From NCBI GenBank assembly GCA_017308235.1, contig JAFKFL010000008.1:397864-461863 (forward strand): 64,000 nt of DNA, written 5' to 3'. Both the position numbers and the translations under genes were made by a program. The notes under the pieces are model-generated. The model saw only the letters and a program-made list of their open reading frames with translations, searched no databases and had not been told where the DNA came from. Below, one piece after another: positions 1 through 8,481 of this stretch. This DNA comes from Alphaproteobacteria bacterium (GTDB lineage Bacteria; Pseudomonadota; Alphaproteobacteria; Reyranellales; Reyranellaceae). The stretch's first letter is position 1. Each line of letters opens with the position of its first letter.

Positions 1-27
1 AGCCGCCCGAATGGGCGGCTTTTTCTA
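1..27 (-). terminator. Intrinsic terminator hairpin downstream of rpmG
   Basis: A perfect 8-bp GC-rich stem (AGCCGCCC and GGGCGGCT around a short loop) ends in a T-run on the plus strand at 21-25. It lies just past the 3' end of the minus-strand L33 gene. The window edge hides what lies to the left, so it may be bidirectional and also serve a plus-strand gene outside the window. A second hairpin (GCAAGGGA, 3-nt loop, TCCCTTGC at 29-47) sits between it and the rpmG stop. Confidence 0.6.
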
Positions 28-52
28 TGCAAGGGAGCATCCCTTGCGGGTG

Positions 53-220
53 TCACTTGATCTTCGATTCCTTGAAGACGACGTGCTTGCGGGCGACCGG
101 ATCGTACTTCTTGAGTTCGAGCTTCTCGGTCTTGGTGCGCGGGTTCTTCTTGGTCACGTAGTAGAAGCCGGTGTCGGCGCTGGACACCATCTTGATGAGG
201 ATCGAGGTCGGCTTGGCCAT
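53..220 (-). CDS. rpmG: 50S ribosomal protein L33
   Basis: This encodes a 55-residue basic protein, the usual size for bacterial L33, a component of the large ribosomal subunit. The translation begins [19 protein letters not shown] and contains [22 protein letters not shown], followed by the [14 protein letters not shown] tail typical of alphaproteobacterial L33. It lacks the cysteine pairs of the zinc-binding form, so it is the zinc-free (C-minus) type. An AGGGA sequence about 10 nt upstream of the ATG serves as ribosome binding site. The gene is short and stands alone, with terminator-like hairpins behind it. Confidence 0.93.
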   Translation of the reverse strand: MAKPTSILIKMVSSADTGFYYVTKKNPRTKTEKLELKKYDPVARKHVVFKESKIK

Positions 221-310
221 GGTCTTTGTCCCTAAGCCCGTTGGGCGAATTTCCGGAAGGCCGGCAAGGTAGTCGGCAAATGCCTGCTGTCAAGCGCTGC
301 GACGGGTCGT

Positions 311-1894
311 TCAGCGGGCCGATGCCTGGTCGATCGACCCCATCCGGACGGCCTCGGCATAGAGCTTCGGATTGTGCAGCAGGCGGCGGGCGATCTCGAC
401 GTCGCGTTGCGGCAGATCCTCACCCGGCGGGCAGATCCTGCGCAGTTCCGTGACTTCGGTAGTGCTGGGGTCGCGTTCGGCATGCCAATGCTGCAACAGC
501 GCCCGATTGGCGTCGACGGAGGTCGGGCTGAGCGCGTCGAGGTTCGTCACCTTGGCGCTACAGACGTTGGGCATGACGCCGAGCTCGTTCCAGGTGTAGC
601 CCGAGGGTGCCACCAGCCGCGACCAGGTCAGGATGAGCTCACCCTGGTTCACCAGCCTGACCACGGTCTGAACGGTGCCCTTGCCGTAGCTGGTGGTCCC
701 GATCACCACGGCGCGGCCGCGATCCTGCAGGGCGGCGGCAACGATCTCCGCCGCCGAGGCCGAATTGCCGTTCACCAGCACCGCGATCGGCAGGTCGTTT
801 GCCCAGTCGCGGCTCTCGCTGCGGTAGGTGTGCTCGCTGTCGGGATGGCGGCCCTTGGTCGAGAAGATGATCCCATCGCCCACGAACAGGTCGGCCACGC
901 CCTCGGCCTGGTCGAGCAGGCCGCCGCGATTGTTACGCATGTCGATGATGATGCCGGCGAGCTCCGGGCCGATATCGGCGCGCGCCTTGTCGACCGCCTG
1001 CGCCAGAGTATCGGTCGTGGCGGTGTTGAAGCCGGTAAGATGAATCATGGCGAGGTTGCCGTCGCGCTCGTAGGCGACGGTGGTCGGAATGATACGGCCG
1101 CGTTGCAGCAAAGCGGTGACTTTGCGCCCCTCGCTCGGCCGCAGGACGCCCAGCGACACGGGAGCGCCGACACGGCCGCGCAACATATGGACCACGTCGG
1201 CCAGGGAGCTGTCGATCATGTTCTTGCCGTCGATTTCCAAGATCTGGTCGCCGGGGCGGATGCCACCTATGCCCGCCGGCGAGCCGTCCTGGACGGCGAT
1301 GATCATGACCTTCTTGTCTTCCGTGCGTTCGATTGTGATGCCGATGCCGCCGCCACCATCGCGCTGGAAACGATTGTCGCGCGCCTCGTCGGGGTCGGCA
1401 TAGCGGGTGTTCTTGTCGAGCTGCCGTGTGGTGGCGACCATCGCAGCCTTGGTGAGGGCATTGCGATCAGTGTGTTGCAGCACAGGTGAGGCATTGACCG
1501 ACGCGGCGAACAGATCGGCCAGCATCAGGCCCCAGGCCTTGCCATCGGCTGGATTGCTGGGGGCCGAACGTGATTGGATCTCCTTGCCCGCGCGCGTCAC
1601 CACATAGGCTTGGCCGTCCGCGCGCAGGGAGAGTTCGGGGTCGGCGCTTGCGAAGCCACGGTAGGTCTCGAGCGAAATCTTGCGGAAGTCGGGCTGGTTC
1701 AGATGCCGCTCAGCGATCAAGCGATAAGCCTGGGCGATAACCCGCTCAGGGCCGGTATCGGTATCCGCCGAGGAGGGGCCGCCTGAGGGAGGTGTTGAAG
1801 CGCTGGTCGATCCACAGGAAGCGACCAGTGAGGCGGCGAGGAGCGCGGCTGTCGTATGGGACAGCACCAAGCGAAAAAAACGAGTCAACGACAC
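311..1894 (-). CDS. S41 family C-terminal processing peptidase, predicted lipoprotein
   Basis: The 527-residue protein begins with a hydrophobic signal and a lipobox ending LVASC near residue 27, so it is probably a periplasm-facing lipoprotein. A low-complexity Ser/Pro/Gly linker follows. The middle holds a PDZ domain (GIGITIERTEDKKVMI through GGIRPGDQILEIDGK). The C-terminal half is the S41 protease domain, with NGNSASAAEIVAAAL carrying the catalytic Ser and GTTSYGKGTVQTV the catalytic Lys. The family (CtpA/Prc) cleaves periplasmic proteins near their C terminus. The last hundred residues are less conserved in type. The physiological substrate cannot be told from context; the next upstream gene encodes an unrelated DUF983 protein. 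Confidence 0.88.
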   Translation of the reverse strand: MSLTRFFRLVLSHTTAALLAASLVASCGSTSASTPPSGGPSSADTDTGPERVIAQAYRLIAERHLNQPDFRKISLETYRGFASADPELSLRADGQAYVVTRAGKEIQSRSAPSNPADGKAWGLMLADLFAASVNASPVLQHTDRNALTKAAMVATTRQLDKNTRYADPDEARDNRFQRDGGGGIGITIERTEDKKVMIIAVQDGSPAGIGGIRPGDQILEIDGKNMIDSSLADVVHMLRGRVGAPVSLGVLRPSEGRKVTALLQRGRIIPTTVAYERDGNLAMIHLTGFNTATTDTLAQAVDKARADIGPELAGIIIDMRNNRGGLLDQAEGVADLFVGDGIIFSTKGRHPDSEHTYRSESRDWANDLPIAVLVNGNSASAAEIVAAALQDRGRAVVIGTTSYGKGTVQTVVRLVNQGELILTWSRLVAPSGYTWNELGVMPNVCSAKVTNLDALSPTSVDANRALLQHWHAERDPSTTEVTELRRICPPGEDLPQRDVEIARRLLHNPKLYAEAVRMGSIDQASAR

Positions 1895-1943
1895 GTTGGT
1901 AACTTACGATAAGTCGCGCGCATAAGCCACTAGATCGAAGGTT

Positions 1944-2348
1944 TCAGGACGAAAGATCCGGCCCGTCAGCCGATGGCTTGGGCGCCGCGACGCGATGGAC
2001 CCACAGCAGGGCGATGACGGCCCCTTTGATGCGGGGCAGCAGAAGCAATGCAAGCAGGACCGACAGCGGCAGCCAAAGCAGCGCATGGAACCAGAGCGGC
2101 GGCTGGTTGCCATAGCGCTCCAGGACCAGGACCAGCGGGACGACGATATGGCCGACCAGCAGGATCGTGAAATAGGCGGGTGCGTCATCGGCCCGATAGG
2201 GTTCGAGCAGGAGGCTGCAGGACGGGCAATGACTGCGCATCTTCAGGAAGCCACCGAACAGGGCACCTTCGCCACAGCGAGGGCAAAGGCCTCGCCAGCC
2301 GCGCTTCAGCGCGACCAGGAAAGCAACGGGAGCATACGAGTCGGCCAT
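1944..2348 (-). CDS. DUF983 family zinc-ribbon membrane protein
   Basis: This encodes 134 residues. The N-terminal part has two CxxC pairs (CPRCG and CPSC) that should form a zinc ribbon. Two hydrophobic segments follow (YFTILLVGHIVVPLVLVL and LLWLPLSVLLALLLL). This layout is typical of DUF983, a small membrane family whose function is unknown. I chose the ATG at 2348 because the reading frame upstream of it lies inside rnr. It sits 23 bp behind the rnr stop, on the same strand, and probably shares its transcript; the rnr-DUF983 linkage is common in alphaproteobacteria. Confidence 0.82.
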   Translation of the reverse strand: MADSYAPVAFLVALKRGWRGLCPRCGEGALFGGFLKMRSHCPSCSLLLEPYRADDAPAYFTILLVGHIVVPLVLVLERYGNQPPLWFHALLWLPLSVLLALLLLPRIKGAVIALLWVHRVAAPKPSADGPDLSS

Positions 2349-2371
2349 GGCGGCCAAGATGGTGGTTCCGC

Positions 2372-4621
2372 TCACGTTCGTCGTCGCGACCGTTTGTCCC
2401 GAGGCGGCCTCCCGCGCGCGACCGGACGACGCGGCTCGCGGCGGCCGCGCGGCAGGGCGTGCCGCTCGACGCGCTCGATCACGTCGACCAGTTCGAACAG
2501 CAGGCCACCCGTGGCCGCATCGGCTTCGACCAGCTTGACCCTTAGCCGATCGCCCAGGCCAAAACTTTCGCCAGTGCGCTCGCCGACCAGCATCTGCCGG
2601 CCTTCCTCGTGACGGAAAAATTCGGAACCCAGGCTGCGGATCGGCAACAGCCCGTCGGCGCCTGTGCCATCGAGCGAGAGAAAGAGCCCAAAGCGCGTGA
2701 CCGACGTGACGCGGCCGGGGAAGGAGGCGCCCACATGTTGCGCCATGTAGGCTGCGACGTAGCGGTCCATCGCGCCTCGTTCCGCTGCGACGGCGCGACG
2801 CTCGCACATCGACAGGTGCTCGCCGAACTCCTCGAAGCGGCTTCGGTCGGCTTCCGGTAACCCGCCGTCGCCCAACCCGAATGCCGCGATCAGCGCCCGA
2901 TGCACGATCAGGTCGGGAAAACGCCGGATCGGCGAGGTGAAATGCGCATAGCGTGCGAGTGCCAAGCCAAAATGGCCGAGATTGCCCGGCGCGTAGACCG
3001 CCTGGCTCTGGCTGCGCAGGATGGTCTCGTTCACCAGTCGCGTCACCGGCTTGTCGGCGGCCGCTTGCAGCACGCCGTTGAGATCGGCGGGCCGCAGCCG
3101 CGGGCCGGCCGGCAGGGCGATGCCAAGGGTGGCCAGGAATTCGCGCAGCGATTCGAGTTTCGCCGCATCAGGCTGGTCGTGAACGCGATAGAGGCAGGGG
3201 GCGTGGCGCTGCTCGAGCGCCTGGGCGGCCGCGACATTGGCCAGCACCATGAATTCCTCGATCAGCCGGTGGCTGTCGAGGCGCTCGCGCACGCCAATCT
3301 CGGCGATACGCCCATCGTCGCCCAGCCGCACCAGCCGCTCCGGCAGATCGAGATCGAGCGCCCCACGCTTCTCGCGCGCCGCCAACAGGACACGGAACGC
3401 GCTGTAGAGCGGCCTGAGGACCGGCTCCAGCAACGGGCCGGTCTCCTCGTCGGGCCGGCCATCGATGGCGTGCTGCACGCGGTTGTAGGTGAGGCGCGCC
3501 GCTGAGCGCATCATCGCACGATGGAAACGATGCCGCTTCAGGTGGCCATCGCCGTCGATCCACATCTCCGCCACCAGCACCGGCCGATCCTGATGCGGCA
3601 CCAATGAGCACCAGTGGTTGCTGAGCGCCTCGGGCAGCATCGGCACGACCCGGTCAGGGAAGTAGACCGATGTGCCGCGGCGATAGGCGGCGCGATCGAG
3701 CGCCTTGTCCGGCCGCACGTACCAGGCGACATCGGCGATGGCGACCAGCAATCGCCAACCGCCGGGATGGGCCGGATCAGGCTCGGCATAGACCGCGTCG
3801 TCGAAATCGCGGGCATCCTCGCCGTCGATCGTGATCAGGGGCGTCTGCCGCAGGTCAAGCCGATCGCCGAGGGCGGCCGCTTTCGCACGTGCCGCCTCGT
3901 CGAGCGCCGCCTGCGGGAAATCGATTGGCACGTCGTTGGCGGCAATCGAGATCAGGCTCACGGTGCGCGGATCGCTTATCGGCCCGATCCGTTCGACCAC
4001 GCGCGCGCGACGTGAAAGATGGCCGCCGGTTTCCTCGATCCACACGATGTCGCCGGGCTGCGCGCCATTCTTGTCGGCGGGCCGGACATCGAACTCGCGG
4101 CGGAGCTTGCGGTCGGTCGGCGTTACCGTGCCGAGGCCGTTGCGCCCAGTCGGTTCCTCGTAGAGCCCCAGGAGTTTCTTGGGGCCGCTGCCGAGACGCC
4201 GGATGATGCGGGCCTGGTACGCCGCCTTGCCCCGGCGCTTCAGGGACGCGAGAACGCGATCGCCGACGGCGGGAGCGGGGCCGCTACGACTGCCATGAGG
4301 ATCGATCTCGATACGAGGAGCAGGGCCGTCCGTTTCCTCGTCGTGACGCCGCGGCACCGCCAGCAGATGGCCGTCGTCGTCCACTCTCACGATCTCCAGC
4401 ACGGCGACGTCGGTGAGCGCCGCGGGATCCTTGAAGGTCTTGGCGCGGTCGGCAGCGATATCGCCCTTGTCACGCAGGTCGCGCAGCAGCTCCTTGAGCT
4501 CGATGCGCTGGTCACCTTTCAGCGCGAAAGCGCGGGCGATCTCGCGCTTTCCAATCGGCGTGGCGCTTTCCTTGATGAAGGTCAGCAGTTCGTCGCGCGT
4601 CGGGACGCGGCCCTTAGCCAT
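2372..4621 (-). CDS. rnr: Ribonuclease R (RNase II/RNB family 3'-5' exoribonuclease)
   Basis: The 749-residue protein degrades structured RNA 3' to 5'. Its N-terminal winged-helix region (PTRDELLTFIKESATPIGKREIARAF) is followed by cold-shock-type RNA-binding segments. The RNB catalytic domain contains TIDGEDARDFDDAVYA, with the clustered Asp residues that bind Mg, and RYAHFTSPIRRFPDLIVHRAL. An S1 domain follows (FPGRVTSVTRFGLFLSLDG), then a basic tail ending KRSRRRT. The ATG at 4621 overlaps the end of topA by 8 nt (ATGGCTAA), which suggests translational coupling. A longer in-frame reading upstream lies inside the lysine-rich end of topA and is rejected as the start. Confidence 0.93.
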   Translation of the reverse strand: MAKGRVPTRDELLTFIKESATPIGKREIARAFALKGDQRIELKELLRDLRDKGDIAADRAKTFKDPAALTDVAVLEIVRVDDDGHLLAVPRRHDEETDGPAPRIEIDPHGSRSGPAPAVGDRVLASLKRRGKAAYQARIIRRLGSGPKKLLGLYEEPTGRNGLGTVTPTDRKLRREFDVRPADKNGAQPGDIVWIEETGGHLSRRARVVERIGPISDPRTVSLISIAANDVPIDFPQAALDEAARAKAAALGDRLDLRQTPLITIDGEDARDFDDAVYAEPDPAHPGGWRLLVAIADVAWYVRPDKALDRAAYRRGTSVYFPDRVVPMLPEALSNHWCSLVPHQDRPVLVAEMWIDGDGHLKRHRFHRAMMRSAARLTYNRVQHAIDGRPDEETGPLLEPVLRPLYSAFRVLLAAREKRGALDLDLPERLVRLGDDGRIAEIGVRERLDSHRLIEEFMVLANVAAAQALEQRHAPCLYRVHDQPDAAKLESLREFLATLGIALPAGPRLRPADLNGVLQAAADKPVTRLVNETILRSQSQAVYAPGNLGHFGLALARYAHFTSPIRRFPDLIVHRALIAAFGLGDGGLPEADRSRFEEFGEHLSMCERRAVAAERGAMDRYVAAYMAQHVGASFPGRVTSVTRFGLFLSLDGTGADGLLPIRSLGSEFFRHEEGRQMLVGERTGESFGLGDRLRVKLVEADAATGGLLFELVDVIERVERHALPRGRREPRRPVARGRPPRDKRSRRRT

Positions 4622-7322
4622 CGGTTCCAGTGCGGGGCGGCGTCTCGTTCTTGGTCTTGCGTTTGGCAGCAGTCTTCTTCTTTGCGTTCTTCGTGGCAGC
4701 CTTTTTCGGCGCGGGCTTTTCGCCGGCATCGTTGGCCGGCGCGGGCGCCGCCGCTTTCTTGGCGCGAGGCGCTTTGGCCTTCTTGCCGCCGTTGCCGCCA
4801 TTCTTGGCGGCGCGCTCGGCCAGCAAGCTTACGGCCTGGTCGATCGTGAGATCTTCCAACTTGATGTCGCGCGGCACGGTGGCGTTGATGCCGCCGTGCT
4901 TCACGTAAGGGCCGTAGCGACCCTCGTAGAGCTCGATCGGCTGTTCGTCGCTCGGATGGTTGCCGACGATGCGGACCGGCTTGGCAGCCGCCCGGCCGCG
5001 CGCCTGCTTGGCCTCGGCGAGCAGCGCCACAGCACGGTTCATGCCGATATCGAGCACGCTCTCGTCGGCCGGGATCGACTTGTACTTGCTGCCATGTTTC
5101 ACGTAGGGCCCGAAGCGGCCAACGCCGGCCAGGATCGCCTCGCCGTCGTCGGGATGAACGCCCAGCTCGCGCGGTAGCGAGAGCAGGGCCAATGCCTTCT
5201 CGAGCGTGAGATCGTCGGGCGTCATGCCGCGCAGCAGCGACTGGCGCTTGGGCTTCTCCTTGCCTTCGGGCTCGCCGAGCTGAACGTAGAGGCCGTAGGG
5301 GCCGTTGCGCAGCGTCACGTCCTTGCCGCTTACGGGATCGATGCCGAGCACTTTCGGCTTGTCGAGATTGGCGCCCGAGGCAGCGTCAGCGTCGGCATCG
5401 ACGATGCCGAGCTTGCGGGTGAAGCGGCACTCGGGATAGTTCGAGCAGCCGATGAAAGCGCCGAACTTGCCGAGCTTCAGGCCAAGCCGACCGTTGCTGC
5501 AGGACGGGCAGTCGCGCGGGCTCTTGCCGCCATTGTCGTTGGCCGGAAAGAAATGCGGGCCCAGCTCTTCATCGAGCTTGTCGAGCACCTCGCTCACGCG
5601 CAGGTCCTTGGTCTCGCCGACGGCGGCAGAGAACTGGTCCCAGAATTCGCGCAGCACCTGGCGCCAGTTGATCTTTCCGTCGGAGATCTCGTCCAGCTCC
5701 TCTTCGAGGTGGGCGGTGAAGTCGTATTCGACGTAGCGCGGGAAGTAGGTCTGCAGGAAGGCAGTGACGATGCGACCGCGGTCCTCGGGCATGAAGCGCT
5801 TGCGGTCGAGCCGCACGTAATTGCGCCGCTGCAGCACCTCGATGATGCTGGCGTAGGTCGACGGTCGGCCGATGCCGAGCTCCTCGAGCCTCTTCACCAG
5901 GCTCGCTTCGGAATAGCGCGGCGGCGGCTCGGTGAAATGCTGCTCGGGAATGACCTCGCGGCGGTCCAGAGCCTCGTTCTCGGCGACGTCGGGCAGGAGG
6001 GCGTTCCCTTCTTCCTCCTTGCCATTGTCGTCGTGACCCTCGTCGTAGAGGGTCAGGAAGCCGTTGAACTTCACGACCGAACCGGTCGCGCGCAAGGCGA
6101 CGTTCTTGTCGCCGCTCATGATGTCGACTGTGACCTGGTCGAGGACGGCGCTCTCCATCTGGCTCGCGACCGTGCGCTTCCAGATGAGCTCGTAGAGGCC
6201 GAGTTGATCCTTGTCCAAGTACTTCGCCACGTCCTGTGGCGTGCGGAAGAGATCGGTCGGCCGAATCGCCTCGTGCGCCTCCTGGGCGTTCTTGGCTTTC
6301 GACGAATAGAGGCGCGGCTTCTCCGGCAAATAGGCCGAGCCGTATTTGTCCTCGATCAGGCGCCGTGTCTGGCCGACCGCTTCGGGGGCAAGCTGCACGC
6401 CGTCGGTGCGCATGTAGGTGATGAGGCCCACCGTCTCGCCGCCGATATCGACACCTTCGTAAAGCCGTTGCGCGATGCGCATCGCCGTTGCGGCGCCCAG
6501 GCCCAGCTTGCGCGAGGCTTCCTGCTGCAGGGTCGAGGTGATGAAGGGCGGCGGCGGATTGCGGCGTACCTGCCGACGCTCGACTGACGACACCGCGAAA
6601 GCTCGGCGTTCGATCTCGCGTTTGGCGGCTTCGGCCCGCTCGGCCGTGTCGAGGTCGAACTTGTCGAGCTTGCGGCCGTCGAGATGGGTCAGGCGGGCCT
6701 TGAGGGTCTGCTTCTTGGCGGTGCCGAAGATCGCATCGACCGTCCAGTATTCGCGGCTCTTGAAGACCTCGATCTCGGCCTCGCGCTCGCAGATCAGGCG
6801 CAGCGCCACCGACTGGACGCGTCCGGCCGAGCGGCTGCCCGGCAGCTTGCGCCATAGGACGGGCGAAAGGGTGAAGCCGACGAGATAGTCGAGTGCCCGG
6901 CGGGCGAGGTAGGCATCGATCAGCGGCTGGTCGAGATCGCGCGGATGGGCGACTGCGTCGAGTACCGACTGCTTGGTGATGGCGTTGAAGGTGACGCGTT
7001 TGACGTCGACCCCCTGCAGGGCCTTCTTGCGGCCCAGCACGTCCTTCACGTGCCAGGAGATGGCCTCGCCTTCGCGATCCGGATCGGTCGCAAGGTAAAG
7101 TCTGCTGCCCTTGGAAATGGCCTTGGCGATGGCGTCGAGGCGCTTCTGGGAAGGGGCATCGACCTCCCAATCCATGGCGAAGTTCTCATCCGGCCGGACC
7201 GATCCATCCTTGGGCGGCAGATCGCGGACATGACCGTACGACGCCAGCACGGTGTAGCCGGGTCCGAGATACTTCCCAATCGTCTTTGCCTTGGCAGGCG
7301 ACTCGACGACCAACACATCCAT
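4614..7322 (-). CDS. topA: DNA topoisomerase I (type IA)
   Basis: This 902-residue enzyme relaxes negative supercoils. The Toprim domain opens with MDVLVVESPAKAKTIGKYLG and has the acidic motif DPDREGEAI (residues 80-88). The active-site Tyr is Y303 in ITYMRTDGVQL. A zinc-finger module (CPSCSNGRLG ... GCSNYPECRF) follows near residue 595. Several repeats of the C-terminal type contain KVLGIDPVSGKDVTLRNGPYGLYVQLG and FGPYVKHGSKYKSIP. The tail is a Lys/Ala-rich stretch, common in alphaproteobacterial TopA and probably DNA-binding. It is followed by overlapping rnr and preceded by dprA, the usual alphaproteobacterial order. Confidence 0.96.
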   Translation of the reverse strand: MDVLVVESPAKAKTIGKYLGPGYTVLASYGHVRDLPPKDGSVRPDENFAMDWEVDAPSQKRLDAIAKAISKGSRLYLATDPDREGEAISWHVKDVLGRKKALQGVDVKRVTFNAITKQSVLDAVAHPRDLDQPLIDAYLARRALDYLVGFTLSPVLWRKLPGSRSAGRVQSVALRLICEREAEIEVFKSREYWTVDAIFGTAKKQTLKARLTHLDGRKLDKFDLDTAERAEAAKREIERRAFAVSSVERRQVRRNPPPPFITSTLQQEASRKLGLGAATAMRIAQRLYEGVDIGGETVGLITYMRTDGVQLAPEAVGQTRRLIEDKYGSAYLPEKPRLYSSKAKNAQEAHEAIRPTDLFRTPQDVAKYLDKDQLGLYELIWKRTVASQMESAVLDQVTVDIMSGDKNVALRATGSVVKFNGFLTLYDEGHDDNGKEEEGNALLPDVAENEALDRREVIPEQHFTEPPPRYSEASLVKRLEELGIGRPSTYASIIEVLQRRNYVRLDRKRFMPEDRGRIVTAFLQTYFPRYVEYDFTAHLEEELDEISDGKINWRQVLREFWDQFSAAVGETKDLRVSEVLDKLDEELGPHFFPANDNGGKSPRDCPSCSNGRLGLKLGKFGAFIGCSNYPECRFTRKLGIVDADADAASGANLDKPKVLGIDPVSGKDVTLRNGPYGLYVQLGEPEGKEKPKRQSLLRGMTPDDLTLEKALALLSLPRELGVHPDDGEAILAGVGRFGPYVKHGSKYKSIPADESVLDIGMNRAVALLAEAKQARGRAAAKPVRIVGNHPSDEQPIELYEGRYGPYVKHGGINATVPRDIKLEDLTIDQAVSLLAERAAKNGGNGGKKAKAPRAKKAAAPAPANDAGEKPAPKKAATKNAKKKTAAKRKTKNETPPRTGTDG

Positions 7323-7374
7323 CGTCGAAACAAGCTCCAGTAAACACTTTAAGAACCGGAGCTAGATCACTGAT

Positions 7375-8430
7375 CTATATCAGAGATACGCGGTTACCCC
7401 GGTGCCTCTCCAGGCGGCCTTCCAGCTCGAGGGCCAGCAGGACCTCCGCCACGGCGGCGGCGGACACTTGGCATCGGCGTACCAGTTCGTCAACCGCAGT
7501 GGGTACGGCACCCAGTTCCGTTACTATTTTTGCAGTATCACTGTCGCAGTGTTTTTGTATTGATTTTCCAATGGGTTGACTGCGGCACTGCGGCTGGCCG
7601 AACACACCTACAATATCGTTGACCCTGCATACCAGAATGGCCCCGTCTTGGATAAGGTTATTGGATCCTTCATAGCGTGGGTCGAGGGGCGAGCCTGGGA
7701 CCACGAAGACCTCGCGCCCTTGCTCGGCGGCGCGCTGCGCGGTGATCAATGAGCCCGATCGGGCTGCCGCCTCGATCACGATCACCCCTGCCGACAAGCC
7801 GCTGACGATGCGATTGCGCCGGGGAAAGGCCCGGGCGACCGGTGGCGTCCCGAGCGGCATCTCGCTCAACAGCAGGCCTTGCCCGGCGATCGCCTCCTGC
7901 AGCCGGGCGTTCTCGGGTGGGTAGATCTGGTCAAGGCCGCCCGCTAGGACAGCGACAGTTCCTGTGTCCAATGCCGCTTCGTGCGCGGCTGTGTCGATCC
8001 CACGCGCAAGACCCGAAGCGATCGCAAAGCCCGCTTGACCCAGTCCGGCGGCGAAATCGCCAGCCAAGCGGCAGCCGGCCATCGAGGCATTCCGTGCGCC
8101 GACGATCGCCAACGTCCTGCAGCCCAGCAGATCGATATCGCCGATTGCCGACAGGATTGGCGGTGCATCGGGCAGGGCAGCAAGGGTGGCCGGGTAGAAA
8201 GCGTCGCCGAAAACGAGGAAGCGACCGCCGAGCGCCATCAGCGCCTCTTCTTCCTTTTTAATCCTGGCTTCCGGCAGGGCGGCAATTTCGCGACAGGCCG
8301 CGCGGGCGGAGCCGCAATGGGCCAGCGCCTCGTGGAACGATACCGGACCGATACGGAGTGTCCGTGCCAGCCGCAGTCGGGCAAGCCGTTCTGCGGGATC
8401 AAGCTCGGGAAGGCGGGGGCCGTCGAACAT
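7375..8430 (-). CDS. dprA: DNA-processing protein DprA
   Basis: DprA (351 residues) binds incoming single-stranded DNA and loads RecA during natural transformation. An N-terminal helical region precedes the Rossmann-like domain, which shows AIVGARNASMAGCRLA, IASGLARGIDTAAHEAAL, VLAGGLDQIYPPENARL, PRRNRIVSGLSAGVIVIEA and SGSLITAQRAAEQGREVFVVPG. A less GC-rich linker (about 7510-7610) leads to a C-terminal winged-helix domain (VPTAVDELVRRCQVSAAAVAEVLLALELEGRLERHRGNRVSLI). It lies 52 bp upstream of topA and may be co-transcribed with it. No other competence gene is in the window, so this alone does not show the organism is transformable. Confidence 0.93.
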   Translation of the reverse strand: MFDGPRLPELDPAERLARLRLARTLRIGPVSFHEALAHCGSARAACREIAALPEARIKKEEEALMALGGRFLVFGDAFYPATLAALPDAPPILSAIGDIDLLGCRTLAIVGARNASMAGCRLAGDFAAGLGQAGFAIASGLARGIDTAAHEAALDTGTVAVLAGGLDQIYPPENARLQEAIAGQGLLLSEMPLGTPPVARAFPRRNRIVSGLSAGVIVIEAAARSGSLITAQRAAEQGREVFVVPGSPLDPRYEGSNNLIQDGAILVCRVNDIVGVFGQPQCRSQPIGKSIQKHCDSDTAKIVTELGAVPTAVDELVRRCQVSAAAVAEVLLALELEGRLERHRGNRVSLI

Positions 8431-8450
8431 GGCCTGATCCTATGGCGGGA

Positions 8451-8456
8451 ATTGTA
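8451..8456 (-). promoter_or_regulatory. Possible -10 element of dprA
   Basis: Reading the minus strand, TACAAT lies about 20 nt upstream of the dprA ATG within an AT-rich stretch (8447-8483) that contrasts with the GC-rich surroundings. It matches five of six bases of the sigma-70-type -10 consensus. No good -35 element is evident at the expected spacing, so this is a weak call. Confidence 0.3.
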
Positions 8457-8481
8457 TCAAGTAAAACAACTTATAATTGCA

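Noticed and set aside
374..1489. A 371-codon open frame opposite the S41 protease
   Set aside because: The S41 protease on the other strand has full motifs; the antisense translation shows only the composition expected of a shadow frame.
2349..2807. Upstream extension of the DUF983 gene
   Set aside because: The extension lies entirely within the rnr gene in another frame; the zinc-ribbon protein begins naturally at the ATG at 2348.
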